DNA of 64,000 nucleotides from Methanococcoides vulcani (GCF_900111645.1 NZ_FOHQ01000003.1:229107-293106), one strand, 5' to 3'. Positions 48,018-56,599 are shown, counted from the stretch's first letter. Notes: generated by a model not told the origin, from the letters alone. Program-made: numbers and translations.

Positions 48018-48311
48018 TCAGTCGTTTTTTGCATTTTTTGATATCCGATCAGGTGTCCATGGAGGATCCCAGACCAACTCGATTTCTGCCTTCTTTATAC
48101 CGTCAATCGATTCAACCTTCTGCTTGATATTATCCAGAATCATTGCAGCCATTGGGCAACCTGGCGTTGTTAGGGTCATTTTGATATTGGCTTGATCGCC
48201 TTCAACATCTACATCGTACACTAACCGAAGGTCCACGATATTGATCGGGATCTCGGGATCATAGCATTTCTTAAGAACTTCCATCACATCTTCTTTAGTG
48301 ACCATAGGCAC
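48018..48311 (-). CDS. MIP18/DUF59 Fe-S assembly protein
   Basis: This 97-residue protein has the DUF59 pattern: YDPEIPINIVDLRLVYDVDV, then MTLTTPGCPMAAMILDNIK with the conserved Cys. Members (SufT, PaaD, Cia2 type) help assemble or deliver iron-sulfur clusters, important in a methanogen rich in Fe-S enzymes. Single gene. Stop TGA. Confidence 0.88.
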   Translation of the reverse strand: MPMVTKEDVMEVLKKCYDPEIPINIVDLRLVYDVDVEGDQANIKMTLTTPGCPMAAMILDNIKQKVESIDGIKKAEIELVWDPPWTPDRISKNAKND

Positions 48312-48420
48312 CCACTCCTTATCCTTTGCACTTTATGATAATAACTAAATAGTTTCATCCTGAATAATTATTACGGGCATGATAAATGCCTACTGAATTA
48401 TTAACGGGGGTAATTCGAAT

Positions 48421-48762
48421 ATGGCAAAACCTAAGATGTTATCTGTAGAGACCATAGCCAGAGATCCTATAAAGGATGCAGAGGGAAAAGAAATTGGGAA
48501 TTTCGTAGACTTTATGATAGACTTGGAGCAAAATTGTATTCCATACGTCATTGTGTCGCTTAAAAGTAGAGATGGATATGTTGGCATTCCCTGGGGAGTT
48601 TTCAAATTGGGGGAAAAGCACAGTTTTATTCTGGATGTTGCTAGCTCCACGCTGGATAGTGCACCGGGTTTTTCAGAGGATAAATGGCCTGATACAACTA
48701 CTCGCGAATACGAAGAAAAGATTTACAAACACTTTGGCTGTCCGTTGTGTGTGCGCTGCTAA
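48421..48762 (+). CDS. PRC-barrel domain protein
   Basis: This 113-residue protein's core DAEGKEIGNFVDFMIDLEQN and PYVIVSLKSRDGYVGIPWGV is a PRC barrel, as in archaeal proteins of unclear role related to RimM/photosystem H domains. The C-terminus ends with CPLCVRC, an added Cys-rich tail (C-x2-C-x2-C) that is unusual for the family and could bind metal. Divergent from the DUF59 gene. Stop TAA. Confidence 0.8.
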   Translation: MAKPKMLSVETIARDPIKDAEGKEIGNFVDFMIDLEQNCIPYVIVSLKSRDGYVGIPWGVFKLGEKHSFILDVASSTLDSAPGFSEDKWPDTTTREYEEKIYKHFGCPLCVRC

Positions 48763-48783
48763 ATTGCGTTGATTTTGTATTAC

Positions 48784-48823
48784 AGGGACGTCATGTGACG
48801 GTTCCTGAACTTTCCTTTTTATA
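48784..48823 (+). terminator. Hairpin and T-run after the PRC-barrel gene
   Basis: The stem CGTCA-TG-TGACG (48789-48800), extended by imperfect GGGA/TTCC pairing, is followed by CTTTCCTTTTTATA. Likely terminator. Confidence 0.45.
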
Positions 48824-48846
48824 TCGCTTCCCATGACCCTTGTTCA

Positions 48847-49066
48847 TGGCGAAAGTTGGTCGGTCAGGTAAACTCGACTCCGAAGTCCTGAAAATCCTGT
48901 GCGGGAATATCGAAGAGGGATGCCATACAAACACGCTGCTCCAGCTGCAGGTATATCCTACCAGACGTTCCGCAACTGGATGAAAGGGGGCGAGAATGCC
49001 AAATCCGGCCAGTACAAGGAATTTTACGAAGCCATTAAATGGATGATTTATAATGGGGATATTTAA
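48847..49066 (+). pseudogene. Frameshifted phage HTH protein (terminase small subunit-like)
   Basis: Starts MAKVGRSGKLDSEVLKILCG then NIEEGCHTNTL; after a frameshift near 48945 it resumes AAPAAGISYQTFRNWMKGGE, NAKSGQYKEFYEAIKW and TAA. The pattern of an HTH with YQTFRNWMKxGE..SGxYxEFYEAI is typical of virus-encoded small terminase-like DNA-binding proteins. The frameshift makes it dead. Confidence 0.65.
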
Positions 49067-49305
49067 GAATTACTTCTCAATATTCATCTGCATTACATAA
49101 TACAGTACATACACATAACGCATTGGCATATTGCCGTTAACATTCAAAAGCGATTGCCGCCAAGATAATATCATATTCGAGAGCGGGCACTGTCCTGACA
49201 GTTAGTGCGTAATGTACTTCTCAAATTGTCTGGAGGATATTGATCTGAAAGGTCATGATCTATGTTCTGAGTGTGAGGCACGGTATCGTCATTGATACCT
49301 AAAAA

Positions 49306-49977
49306 TTATAGAATCGAATCCTTCTTTATCACATTTCTCAATCTTATTAGACCTGCCTCAATCCTAACAAAATCCAAACTTTTCCTGTTATATTCTTTTA
49401 TATCTACCTCATATTTTTCGGCAACTTTCTTTACAATCGGCAACGGTTCTGGATCGCTCTTTCTCCATAACGGTCTTAATTCTCTCAGAAATATATTCGC
49501 TGTTACTGGACCGATACCATAAAAATCCATTAATTTTTTTTCCAAATCCTTGTTGTCTTTTGCTTCTTTATGTAAATTTTTTAAACTCCCATTGTACTCT
49601 GTCACAAGCATTTCACAATTCTTAAGAATTTGTGTGGATGTTTTCCAATCATAACGCACATAGCCACCCTCTCTCATAACAGGGTTCACCAGCAGGCCCC
49701 AACCCGCATCCAGTATTTTTTTTGGCTCTAAAAGATCATAATTTTCAAAAGCTTTGTATGTGTTCTTTGCAATTGTTTCAGAGATCCTTGTTCCAAAAAG
49801 GATGCTGGCCAAAAACCACTTGAAAAGTTCCTTATCATCGTTTTTCTTCAAGTCGATGTCCAATTCCTCAGAATATAGTTTGCTTCCTTTTAATTTGTTG
49901 ATACTTACTTGCATAATCGCCGTTTTGGGAGAACGTATTCCTTTCTTTCTCCCGTATTCTTCCTTCACAGAAAGCAC
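49306..49977 (-). CDS. HhH-GPD (endonuclease III-like) protein
   Basis: This protein of up to 223 residues has the helical part KWFLASILFGTRISETIAKN and the helix-hairpin-helix MDFYGIGPVTANIFLRELRP, as in DNA glycosylases of the EndoIII/AlkA superfamily. The catalytic Lys/Asp motif after HhH is not obvious and there is no C-terminal Fe-S cluster, so it may be a DNA-binding or divergent member. The start could be MLSV at 49977 or the later MQVSINKLKG, which fits the fold better. It is followed at a short distance by usp on the same strand. Stop TAA. Confidence 0.7.
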   Translation of the reverse strand: MLSVKEEYGRKKGIRSPKTAIMQVSINKLKGSKLYSEELDIDLKKNDDKELFKWFLASILFGTRISETIAKNTYKAFENYDLLEPKKILDAGWGLLVNPVMREGGYVRYDWKTSTQILKNCEMLVTEYNGSLKNLHKEAKDNKDLEKKLMDFYGIGPVTANIFLRELRPLWRKSDPEPLPIVKKVAEKYEVDIKEYNRKSLDFVRIEAGLIRLRNVIKKDSIL

Positions 49978-49989
49978 GACCTATTATCT

Positions 49990-50457
49990 TCACCGCACAG
50001 CAAGCACCTGTACCTTGGAATGTCTGATAACATTCTCTGCCACACTTCCAAGCAGGAATTTTTCTATTCCTGTATCACCAAGTGTGGCCTTCACCAGCCC
50101 AAGCGTGCCTACTACCACCATGTCAATATCATTGTTCTCTGCAAAATCGATAATCTCGTTATCGGGATGTCCTTCAAGCAGGACGGATTCCACCTTTACA
50201 CCGGCATCTCCTCCTACCTTCTGCACATATTCAAGTGCATCATTCCCCTCCTCTTTCAGTATATCATACACTTCGTCCCAGCTCGGCGGTCTCGGGCCAG
50301 TGAACATTGAGAAAGAAAGATATTTGGGCACAACATGTATAGCATATACCTTTGCCTCACTTAACCTTGCGATTTCAATTCCGCAGGAAACTGCCTTTTT
50401 GGCGTTTTTTGATCCATCGGTTGCGATCATTATTTTCCTGTAAACCTTGCTTTTCAT
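49990..50457 (-). CDS. Universal stress protein, UspA family
   Basis: This 155-residue UspA fold protein has KIMIATDGSKNAKKAVSCGI at the start (ATP-binding Asp) and the nucleotide loop GTLGLVKATLGDTGIEKFLL-GSVAENVIRHSKVQVL (G-x2-G-x9-G-S). An ATP-binding type stress protein, probably dimeric. It ends 12 bases before the HhH-GPD gene on the same strand and may be co-expressed. Stop TGA. Confidence 0.92.
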   Translation of the reverse strand: MKSKVYRKIMIATDGSKNAKKAVSCGIEIARLSEAKVYAIHVVPKYLSFSMFTGPRPPSWDEVYDILKEEGNDALEYVQKVGGDAGVKVESVLLEGHPDNEIIDFAENNDIDMVVVGTLGLVKATLGDTGIEKFLLGSVAENVIRHSKVQVLAVR

Positions 50458-50701
50458 AACATCTCACCATTAAATCGATAATCAAAGAATGGATATAAAA
50501 CTATTGGATTTATCTTTTAACAACTATCTCCCGTGCATCGCGGCGCAGTCATGCGATACTAAAAGAAGGCGATTACAAAGACATTTACTCCCAAATTGAG
50601 AGATCTGAAATTTCGGATGCTATTTTTGTATAATTCATGGGATTGGCATTCTGTCCTTTATGCCGTGTCATTCTTGATGTTCTGAGGAGGCTGACACAAT
50701 T

Positions 50702-51184
50702 CCTCAATTATTGTACTACTCTTGATGTCTTTAGAGGGTGTACATGTTGTAGTGGGGATCAAACATTAAAAGGGTAAATGATGTAAGGTGTAAGTCTTAA
50801 AATGAGAGCGATAGACACGCAACAATTCAAAGTTTTATATTAAGATTGATGAAGAAGATTCTTGATATGCCTTTCAACAACATAAACAGGCTTCAAGAAT
50901 TCCAATATCACCATCAAACTTATGCTCAGGATGTTCAACGTACTGCATTATTGTTCTACTCAATGGCTTGAAGTAATGAGAAACCAGCTACAATAACTAT
51001 TTATTTTAAAATTAGTCTAACTAATATTGAGGGGAACGGATGGGAATTCAACAGAGTATGGGGATCTGTATTGGAATATTTTTAATATCTACATATTAAA
51101 CCTTCTGAAAGGTATTTTATGAATGATGTAATAAAATCAAAACGTCCGAGAGACATATTTAATGAATTGAAATGGAAAGAAGGC
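50702..51184 (-). repeat. 484-bp inverted repeat, right arm
   Basis: Reverse complement of 42604-43087. The match ends sharply at 51184 inside the DUF504 copy, where CCTGTAGAAATCCTG begins; that motif occurs at other IS-like scars. The gap 50458-50701 contains nothing recognisable. Confidence 0.85.
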
Positions 51185-51214
51185 CCTGTAGAAATCCTGT
51201 CTAAACCGCTATAA
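51119..51214 (+). pseudogene. Truncated DUF504 copy
   Basis: Begins MNDVIKSKRPRDIFNELK, identical to the complete gene at 42669, then diverges after KEG to PVEILSKPL and TAA at the end of the inverted repeat. It is the 5' third of the gene, cut by an insertion or recombination. Confidence 0.8.
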
Positions 51215-51237
51215 AATGAATAAAGGAAATCAGAACT

Positions 51238-51495
51238 ATGAAACGTTCAACACTACTGGAAAAGCAGATAAAGTCTAAATTACGTGAATTTTTTGAACCA
51301 CTCGGCTCGACCCGTTACTTTGTAGAGGTAAAACCAAGAGGGCATGAATTTAGCGCAAATATCTGGGTTGAAGCGGAAATCCTAGATGAAATTGCCGAGA
51401 ATACTGAAAAACTCACATATATCTCGAATACCATCAGAGAAGTGGAAAAGGAATTCAAAACAACAATCTTTGAAAGACTGAAACCTCTTTTGTGA
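51238..51495 (+). CDS. Small 85-residue protein, unknown
   Basis: Reads STLLEKQIKSKLREFFEPLG, TRYFVEVKPRGHEFSANIWV and ISNTIREVEKEFKTTIFERL. Mixed alpha/beta with amphipathic helices at both ends; no family recognised. AAAGGA precedes the ATG at about 51222. It is probably a real small gene next to the inverted repeat. Stop TGA. Confidence 0.55.
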   Translation: MKRSTLLEKQIKSKLREFFEPLGSTRYFVEVKPRGHEFSANIWVEAEILDEIAENTEKLTYISNTIREVEKEFKTTIFERLKPLL

Positions 51496-51507
51496 TATTT
51501 TTCGCTC

Positions 51508-51693
51508 TTATGTAGCATTGAGGATAAGGATAACCACGAACTCACCCAGTTTCCTCATACCCTTCCCCTTCCACTTAATCTTCTCGCCTCTCTTAATCTT
51601 CCACTTAATCTTGTGCAACGCTCATTTTGAGAACCCCATCTTTTTCCATTCGGTGTCAGAAATGTCAATGATCTTCTTCCTCAACAGATTCAT
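51508..51693 (-). pseudogene. Divergent fragment of the HTH-ended family
   Basis: The minus strand reads MNLLRKKIIDISDTEWKKMG, FSK, a TGA, then ALHKIKWKIKRGEKIKWKGK. The first part matches RKMIIDMPYTEWKKMGFSK of the copy at 58880; the end is different. Dead by its in-frame TGA. Between 51720 and 51983 a plus-strand scrap (RGIADFLDQYNIDVYTYAEI..) looks like the C-terminus of another unidentified gene. Confidence 0.5.
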
Positions 51694-51983
51694 CTTGAGA
51701 TCTTCCAATAAATATATATTAAATTGAACACATTTTTTAAGCGGGGAAATGCAATTCGGGGTATTGCAGATTTTCTGGATCAATACAATATTGACGTTTA
51801 TACTTATGCTGAAATATCGATGAAGAGAAATGATACAGAAGATCAGTATCTGGCAGAAAGGTTATGGCCAGTTCATGTGCTATGACCAACCTATTGCACC
51901 CTGCAAGCAAACTGAACAAGTAGCTTCAATAAAATATTAAGTGAAATTTAAATATTTCATAAATGACAACGGGAAGAATACAA

Positions 51984-52139
51984 ATGAAAAAAATAGATTT
52001 CAAAGGGCCAAGAGATATGCACAAATCAAAATGTACTAACTGCGGTCAGGAAACAGAAGTGCCTTTCGTACCGGACCCAAACAGACCGGTATACTGCAGG
52101 GAATGCTTCCAGAAACACAAACCACCTAAAAAAGACTGA
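51984..52139 (+). CDS. CxxC-x17-CxxC zinc-binding microprotein
   Basis: This 51-residue protein reads MKKIDFKGPRDMHKSKCTNC, then GQETEVPFVPDPNRPVY, then CRECFQKHKPPKKD. The spacing between the CxxC pairs is exactly 17, the signature of the CxxC-x17-CxxC family (TIGR04272 type) found in many methanogens and bacteria. The four Cys should bind zinc. Function unknown; such proteins often sit near nucleic-acid genes. Clean ATG and TGA. Confidence 0.82.
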   Translation: MKKIDFKGPRDMHKSKCTNCGQETEVPFVPDPNRPVYCRECFQKHKPPKKD

Positions 52140-52291
52140 GTGGCTGTGAATAATAATATTTTTTAAAGATCAAAGTACCATGTTGTAAACTACTGTATCA
52201 TTTCAGGAGGCTGTGATCGAAACTTCGTGGTCGAAATCCGCTTGAAGCCACTTATGAAGATCTTAAAAGTCGAGGATGAAGGTGATTGGAA

Positions 52292-52708
52292 ATGAGTGAT
52301 CATGAAGATGAATATCTGGTGCAGCAATGCATTAAATGCAAGGAAGAGTTCCAGCGCGGTAGTAGGATCTATGGATTACCGTTTGAACGGATAGGGCTTG
52401 TCGGCAAATGCTTTGAGGAGCCTTTTCGGGAAGATGCAGAATACGGCAGTGTATACTACTGTCAAGAGTGTGCGAATGCCTATGAAAAGGATCATGAAGA
52501 AAAGGAAAACAATCTCATGGAAATATTCACGTCTGAGTGTGATTCCATTCGATGTATGGAATGTGGTGATTTCATCAACGATAAGGTAAGCGGAAACCAG
52601 ATTGGTGTCCTGAAGTTCGAACGAGGATATCCTGGAGACATGCATGAACCACCAGAACCAGGATACCTGTACTTTGTCTGCATGGATTGCTATAAGAAAA
52701 CTGAGTGA
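52292..52708 (+). CDS. Two-zinc-site protein, unknown
   Basis: This 138-residue protein has two CxxC-rich halves: CIKCKEEFQRGSRIYGLP..YCQEC near the N-terminus and RCMECGDFINDKVSGNQI..FVCMDC near the C-terminus. Each forms a likely zinc ribbon or treble clef with ~40 residues between pairs. It starts at ATG 52292; TTG 52286 is an artefact. Convergent with the virus-like minus-strand genes to its right. No family recognised. Stop TGA. Confidence 0.7.
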   Translation: MSDHEDEYLVQQCIKCKEEFQRGSRIYGLPFERIGLVGKCFEEPFREDAEYGSVYYCQECANAYEKDHEEKENNLMEIFTSECDSIRCMECGDFINDKVSGNQIGVLKFERGYPGDMHEPPEPGYLYFVCMDCYKKTE

Positions 52709-52786
52709 TTTATATATCGTGTGTTTTTCCACTGGAACAATTCAAGCGTTTCTATCCTGTGTTTGATCGATTCAATAGCCATATTA

Positions 52787-52948
52787 TCACCTATGATTGT
52801 CCGGCAAATAGATCATATACTTCCCACTGGCCAGGACCTCCTCAGGAATCACCATCTCCGAATCGTATATGTAAACTCCACGCACTTGTTTTGCAGTCTC
52901 ATTTCTTTCAAGCTTCTTGAGTCGCTTCTCAATTGTATGTGTGGTCAT
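52787..52948 (-). CDS. Small virus-like protein, 53 residues
   Basis: Reads MTTHTIEKRLKKLERNETAK, VRGVYIYDSEMVIPEEVLA and GKYMIYLPDNHR, then TGA. Its ATG overlaps the end of the 52929 gene, typical of tightly packed viral genes. Next on the strand a start MAIESIKHRIETLELF (about 52781) runs only 30 codons. No function recognised. It is part of the virus-like module with the polymerase gene. Confidence 0.5.
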   Translation of the reverse strand: MTTHTIEKRLKKLERNETAKQVRGVYIYDSEMVIPEEVLASGKYMIYLPDNHR

Positions 52949-53201
52949 CCTCCTCCAGTGCTGCCAGTCTGTGTTCGATATCTTCTAGTTGTTCATCCTT
53001 CAGAATCGAATTGTGTGCCTGTATCGCGATCACAAGGACCCTGAGGTACTTTAGTTTGGTACTGTCGCCTTCACGTTCCCTGAAACGCTGTACTTTAACG
53101 CGGTCGTAGATATCCGGGATCATCTCTGATGAAAGCGATAACAGACCATCACGGTTTAATTTTTTTAAGCAATCGGGGTCAATGGTGGTTTCTTTTGTCA
53201 T
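52929..53201 (-). CDS. Small helical protein of the virus-like module
   Basis: This 90-residue protein reads DPDCLKKLNRDGLLSLSSEM, DIYDRVKVQRFREREGDSTK, YLRVLVIAIQAHNSILKDEQ and LEDIEHRLAALEEDD. Charged, helical and coiled-coil-like at the C-terminus; similar small proteins sit before terminase genes in tailed viruses, but I do not recognise a specific family. It follows the DNA polymerase gene at ~110 bases and overlaps the next small gene by 20 bases. Stop TGA. Confidence 0.55.
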   Translation of the reverse strand: MTKETTIDPDCLKKLNRDGLLSLSSEMIPDIYDRVKVQRFREREGDSTKLKYLRVLVIAIQAHNSILKDEQLEDIEHRLAALEEDDHTYN

Positions 53202-53308
53202 TTAGGCCTTCCATGGTAGTGTTTTTCTTAGGATGGTGGCGGTTATCTGTCAGGTCGAAACCTCCTTTGAAGTATCCACAATGTTGAAAATCTTCATGAC
53301 AGCATCCT

Positions 53309-55192
53309 TCACTTTTCGCTCCAGTTGGAAGCTATCTTTGTGTCTGCTACTACAGGGAGGCTGGTCAGATATTTCGCGCCTGCTTCCTCCATAGTATCTT
53401 TCAGAATATTGGCGACTTGTTCGGCCTGTTCTACAGGCACATCTAAGATAATCTCATCGTGGACCACCCCAATGATCAAGGCCTCCGTGGGTGCCAGCCT
53501 AGGCGAAAGCCAGCCCAACGCCTGCTTTATTATATCCGCTGCTGTACCCTGTATTGGAGTGTTATAGAGTTGGGTTGTCTTCGGCTGTCCGTCCCATAAT
53601 CGCCGCCTGCCTGATAATGTCCGGGTTTGGGAGTGATGCCCCATTCTCATGAAGTATTTTTGTACCCCTGGATAAGAGGTTAAAAACGCCTGCTTAAACT
53701 TCTCGGCCTCTTGCTTGCTGATGGTTACACCGTAGCTGTTCTTAGCATAGTCCTTTAACCCAGTGGCACCCATGCCGTAAACCATACCGAAGTTAATAGC
53801 CTTGGCTGCCTGCCTTTGCTCTTTTGTTACTTCGTCTATAGGTGTGCCTGTAATCAAGGAAGCTGTAAGTTTGTGGAGATCCCCACCATGCTTATAGGCC
53901 TCTAGCATTCTCTTGTCCTGGCTGATCTGGGCCATTACCCTGAGCTCTATCTGAGAGTAATCCGCTATAACTAACCGGTTGCCTGGGCTCGCTATAAAGC
54001 AACTCCGGATTTCTGACCCTTTCGGGACCTGCTGGAGGTTGGGATTTACACAACTCATCCTTCCGGTAGCTGCTCCCATCTGCTTATAGGTTGGGTGCAG
54101 GCGTCCCGTTACCGGGCTGATGTGTTCCGGATACTTCTTAGTGAAAGAGTTGACAATCTTAGCAGCTGCCTTATACTCCAAGAGTACTTTAATTACAGGG
54201 TGCTCGTCGGCCAGTGGTTTAAGTGTTTCCTTATCCGTCTTTGATACATCAATACCGTGAGCCTTTAGGGCCTCCAGTACCTGCTTAGGACTGTTCAGGT
54301 TTATGCCAGGATCCCCCAGCAGTTTTTTAGTTCTCTCGGCGGTTTCGGCTTGTTCCTGTTCCATCTTAGATGAAAGTACACGCCACTTGTTCTGATCTAC
54401 CAGCATGCCGTTTAGTTCCATGTCCACTAGGGCAGGCACGCACTCAAACTCAAGGGTTGCAGCTCTCACGAGATCGTAGGCGTTCAGGTTTTTGGCTAGC
54501 TTCGGTCTTAGGTCCAGCAGGATAGCAGCGTCTAAAGCAGCATATCTTAACTGCTCTGTGGTTAGGTCTGCCTGGCCCCAGTCTGATACCTGCTCTTCCT
54601 TGGAGAGATCCACACCCAGGTATTTTTTAGCAAGTGCCTTTAGACTGGCCCCCGGTGTGTTCGTCAGTCCTGCAGTTAAAAGTCTCTCTGCTAGCATAGT
54701 ATCAAAGATCTTACCGTTTACTGGAAGCCCCGCATGTTTCAAAAACTTAAGATCAAATTTAGCATTATGGAAAGTTTTAGCGACTCCACCCGCCAGCAGA
54801 TCCTTAAGAGGCCCTCTACTGTCCTCTGGAAGCCTGAAACAATCGATAACTAAAACTGGGGTCTCTGGAGCTGCTATCTGTATCAGCCGGATCTCTGCCT
54901 CTAATGGGTTTAATCCGGTGGTTTCGGTGTCTATTGCTAGGTACCTGGCACCTTCTAAGAGGTCTACCCCTGCCTTAAGCTCTGCTGCAGTCGTGATTAA
55001 TTGGTACTCTGGGAGCCGTGGTTCGTTGTCTGAAAAAGCCTCTTTAGATGCCTCTGTTGTTGGGAGGGATTTAGAGGATACCGAACATGCCGGCTGATTA
55101 GTTCCACCTCTTCCCAGCCGCCGCTCTTTATCCTTGGCATCTATTCGCTTTATAAGATACTGGAAAACTTCAGGTAAAGGCATCTTTCCCAT
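53309..55192 (-). CDS. polA: Family A DNA polymerase with 3'-5' exonuclease, virus/plasmid-type
   Basis: This 627-residue enzyme has an N-terminal DEDDy exonuclease, about residues 75-265: YLAIDTETTGLNPLEAEIR, AKTFHNAKFDLKFLKHAGL, YAALDAAILLDL. The polymerase has motif A RLVIADYSQIELRVMAQIS, motif B QAAKAINFGMVYGMG and motif C IGVVHDEIILDVP. The 5'-nuclease of cellular Pol I is missing, as in phage and plasmid PolA. Family A polymerases are rare in Archaea, and the GC-richer codons here differ from neighbours, so transfer from a bacterial virus or plasmid is likely. A helicase tail lies just upstream on the same strand. Start ATG 55192 with AAGGAG close by. Stop TGA. Confidence 0.92.
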   Translation of the reverse strand: MGKMPLPEVFQYLIKRIDAKDKERRLGRGGTNQPACSVSSKSLPTTEASKEAFSDNEPRLPEYQLITTAAELKAGVDLLEGARYLAIDTETTGLNPLEAEIRLIQIAAPETPVLVIDCFRLPEDSRGPLKDLLAGGVAKTFHNAKFDLKFLKHAGLPVNGKIFDTMLAERLLTAGLTNTPGASLKALAKKYLGVDLSKEEQVSDWGQADLTTEQLRYAALDAAILLDLRPKLAKNLNAYDLVRAATLEFECVPALVDMELNGMLVDQNKWRVLSSKMEQEQAETAERTKKLLGDPGINLNSPKQVLEALKAHGIDVSKTDKETLKPLADEHPVIKVLLEYKAAAKIVNSFTKKYPEHISPVTGRLHPTYKQMGAATGRMSCVNPNLQQVPKGSEIRSCFIASPGNRLVIADYSQIELRVMAQISQDKRMLEAYKHGGDLHKLTASLITGTPIDEVTKEQRQAAKAINFGMVYGMGATGLKDYAKNSYGVTISKQEAEKFKQAFLTSYPGVQKYFMRMGHHSQTRTLSGRRRLWDGQPKTTQLYNTPIQGTAADIIKQALGWLSPRLAPTEALIIGVVHDEIILDVPVEQAEQVANILKDTMEEAGAKYLTSLPVVADTKIASNWSEK

Positions 55193-55211
55193 CTCCTTGT
55201 TCTGGCTCTTC

Positions 55212-55337
55212 CTAATCTAGTCTCAGGTCTATAGGTATAAAGTTATGCAGGGCTTTCTCATATTTGAAAAGTGGTTCTACTGTCCTGCCTCCACGGTTCT
55301 TTACAATCTGGACCTTGGCATAGGTGTCCTTTGAATG
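55212..55337 (-). pseudogene. C-terminal tail of a replicative helicase/ATPase
   Basis: Minus-strand codons read HSKDTYAKVQIVKNRGGRTV, EPLFKYEKALHNFIPIDLRL and D, then TAG (55212-55214). The pattern (KNRGGRTVEPxFxY) resembles the end of DnaB-like or other phage RecA-type helicases, but I cannot be sure which. It stops abruptly where the plus-strand HTH-family fragment starts at 55333. It was probably the polymerase's upstream partner gene. It ends with TAG, unlike the intact genes of the window, consistent with a foreign origin. Confidence 0.5.
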
Positions 55338-55446
55338 GAAGAAGATGGGATTCTCTAAGGGTACTTTACATTACATGAAGCAGAATGCCAAGAGTGATAA
55401 GCCGTTTACGTTGAATGCTCACGTGAGGGAGAGGTTGGAGAATTAG
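55333..55446 (+). pseudogene. 3'-end fragment of the HTH-ended family
   Basis: Reads EWKKMGFSKGTLHYMKQNAK, SDKPFTLNAHVRERLEN, then TAG where another copy (56466) has TGG. It begins exactly at the E-W-K-K junction shared with the copy at 41615, so these scars start at the same point. C-terminal HTH-like; resembles the extension found at the end of some archaeal Cas1/casposase proteins, but this is only a resemblance. Confidence 0.7.
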
Positions 55447-55500
55447 GGATAACGAGATTTTTGCAAATTAAAAAAGAGAAAAAAGAAGAAAGTTCAAGCT

Positions 55501-56190
55501 TCAAACTTCGTAGAAACGTATTTGAACCAGTTTGCTTCCGTGGTTGTCATACTGCCAGAAGTAAAGTGGATTTGGATAGAGGGTAGGATCGTATGTATTT
55601 AGCGCTGCCAGATAGTCGAACACCCATACATTGTCCTGGTTTGATAGCATATCAATGGCATTCGGTTCTTCCTGTCCACTTACATAGAATAGGTCTGTAG
55701 CATCATCCCATTGTGCTTTTTTAGATTTAGAGACCTGTACGTCCCCTATATCAAAGTAGTAGGTGTTGTTAGCCTGAACCCAGCCGACGATGTTTGTATA
55801 TCCACCCGGCTTAGCCTTGGCAGCAATGTATACATGATATTTTCCTGGTGCCAGCTGGAATGCACATGTGCCATCATCGAATGCATTTCCATCGATGACA
55901 TTAAACTCAGCGCCCTGTGTTATATTTATTCTAATACCAGGAACTACTGTTTCAACTCCCTCGTCCCAAACAGTAATATTAAAATCACTGGTGTTCTCAG
56001 GCACGAACATTGTGTGTCCGTTATCATAACCATTACCATTACCGTTCCAGTCAACATCCTTTCCGATGATGTTCAGGTTGTAGTGTGGTCCATTGAAGTC
56101 TGTTCCTGGTTTTGCTGCTTGCACCGATACCGCTAGCCCTGCACATATAAGCACAGCCAGCACCCCTAATACTAATATTCTTGCTTTCAT
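55501..56190 (-). CDS. Secreted protein of unknown function (GPHYNLNIIG family)
   Basis: This 229-residue exported protein has signal peptide KARILVLGVLAVLICAGLAV-SVQA, then GTDFNGPHYNLNIIGKDVDW with a run of Asn/Gly and Asp (NGNGNGYDNGH), likely Ca-binding. A beta-rich body (TCAFQLAPGKYHVYIAAKAK) follows, and a C-terminal part (FWQYDNHGSKLVQIRFYEV). The GPHYNLNIIG start is shared by secreted proteins of unknown role in methanogens and bacteria. Start ATG 56190 is preferred over 56205, because it opens the signal peptide. Lies among mobile-element scars; TGA stop. Confidence 0.78.
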   Translation of the reverse strand: MKARILVLGVLAVLICAGLAVSVQAAKPGTDFNGPHYNLNIIGKDVDWNGNGNGYDNGHTMFVPENTSDFNITVWDEGVETVVPGIRINITQGAEFNVIDGNAFDDGTCAFQLAPGKYHVYIAAKAKPGGYTNIVGWVQANNTYYFDIGDVQVSKSKKAQWDDATDLFYVSGQEEPNAIDMLSNQDNVWVFDYLAALNTYDPTLYPNPLYFWQYDNHGSKLVQIRFYEV

Positions 56191-56465
56191 TTGTACCCAC
56201 CTCATAAGTAATGAGATAAAATCGATTATGTTGTGGCCATATTTATATATTTAATGGCATAAAAAGTTCAATTTTAAAAATGAATGGCAGATGCCCATAT
56301 ATGATGTCTGCAGTGTCGGAAGATGCGGATTTTCTACTGTTCAAAAATGAATGTTGTTAGGATTTAACAGAATACAAATGCTGCCTATCCGGACAGTACA
56401 TATCCAATTCAATCTTCATCATCTGAATAAGATCACAACAATATTTTGCAGCAACCACTTCGATG

Positions 56466-56573
56466 TTCTCTAAAGGTACGTTGCATTACATGAAGCAGAA
56501 CGCGAGGAGCGATAAACTATTTTCTCTCAATGCTCATGTGAGGGAGAGGTTGGAGAACTGGGTTGCAGGCTAA
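56466..56573 (+). pseudogene. 3'-end fragment of the HTH-ended family
   Basis: Reads FSKGTLHYMKQNARSDKLFS, LNAHVRERLENWVAG, then TAA. Same family end as 41478, 55333 and 58880; here the Trp (TGG) after LEN is intact. No start codon or upstream homologous sequence. Confidence 0.7.
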
Positions 56574-56599
56574 AAACTAGGTTTGCTTTATCCTATTAG

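Noticed and set aside
49067..49305. Possible small gene or RNA downstream of the phage HTH scrap
   Set aside because: No start, Cys pattern or stable hairpin could be supported; left as plain intergenic DNA.
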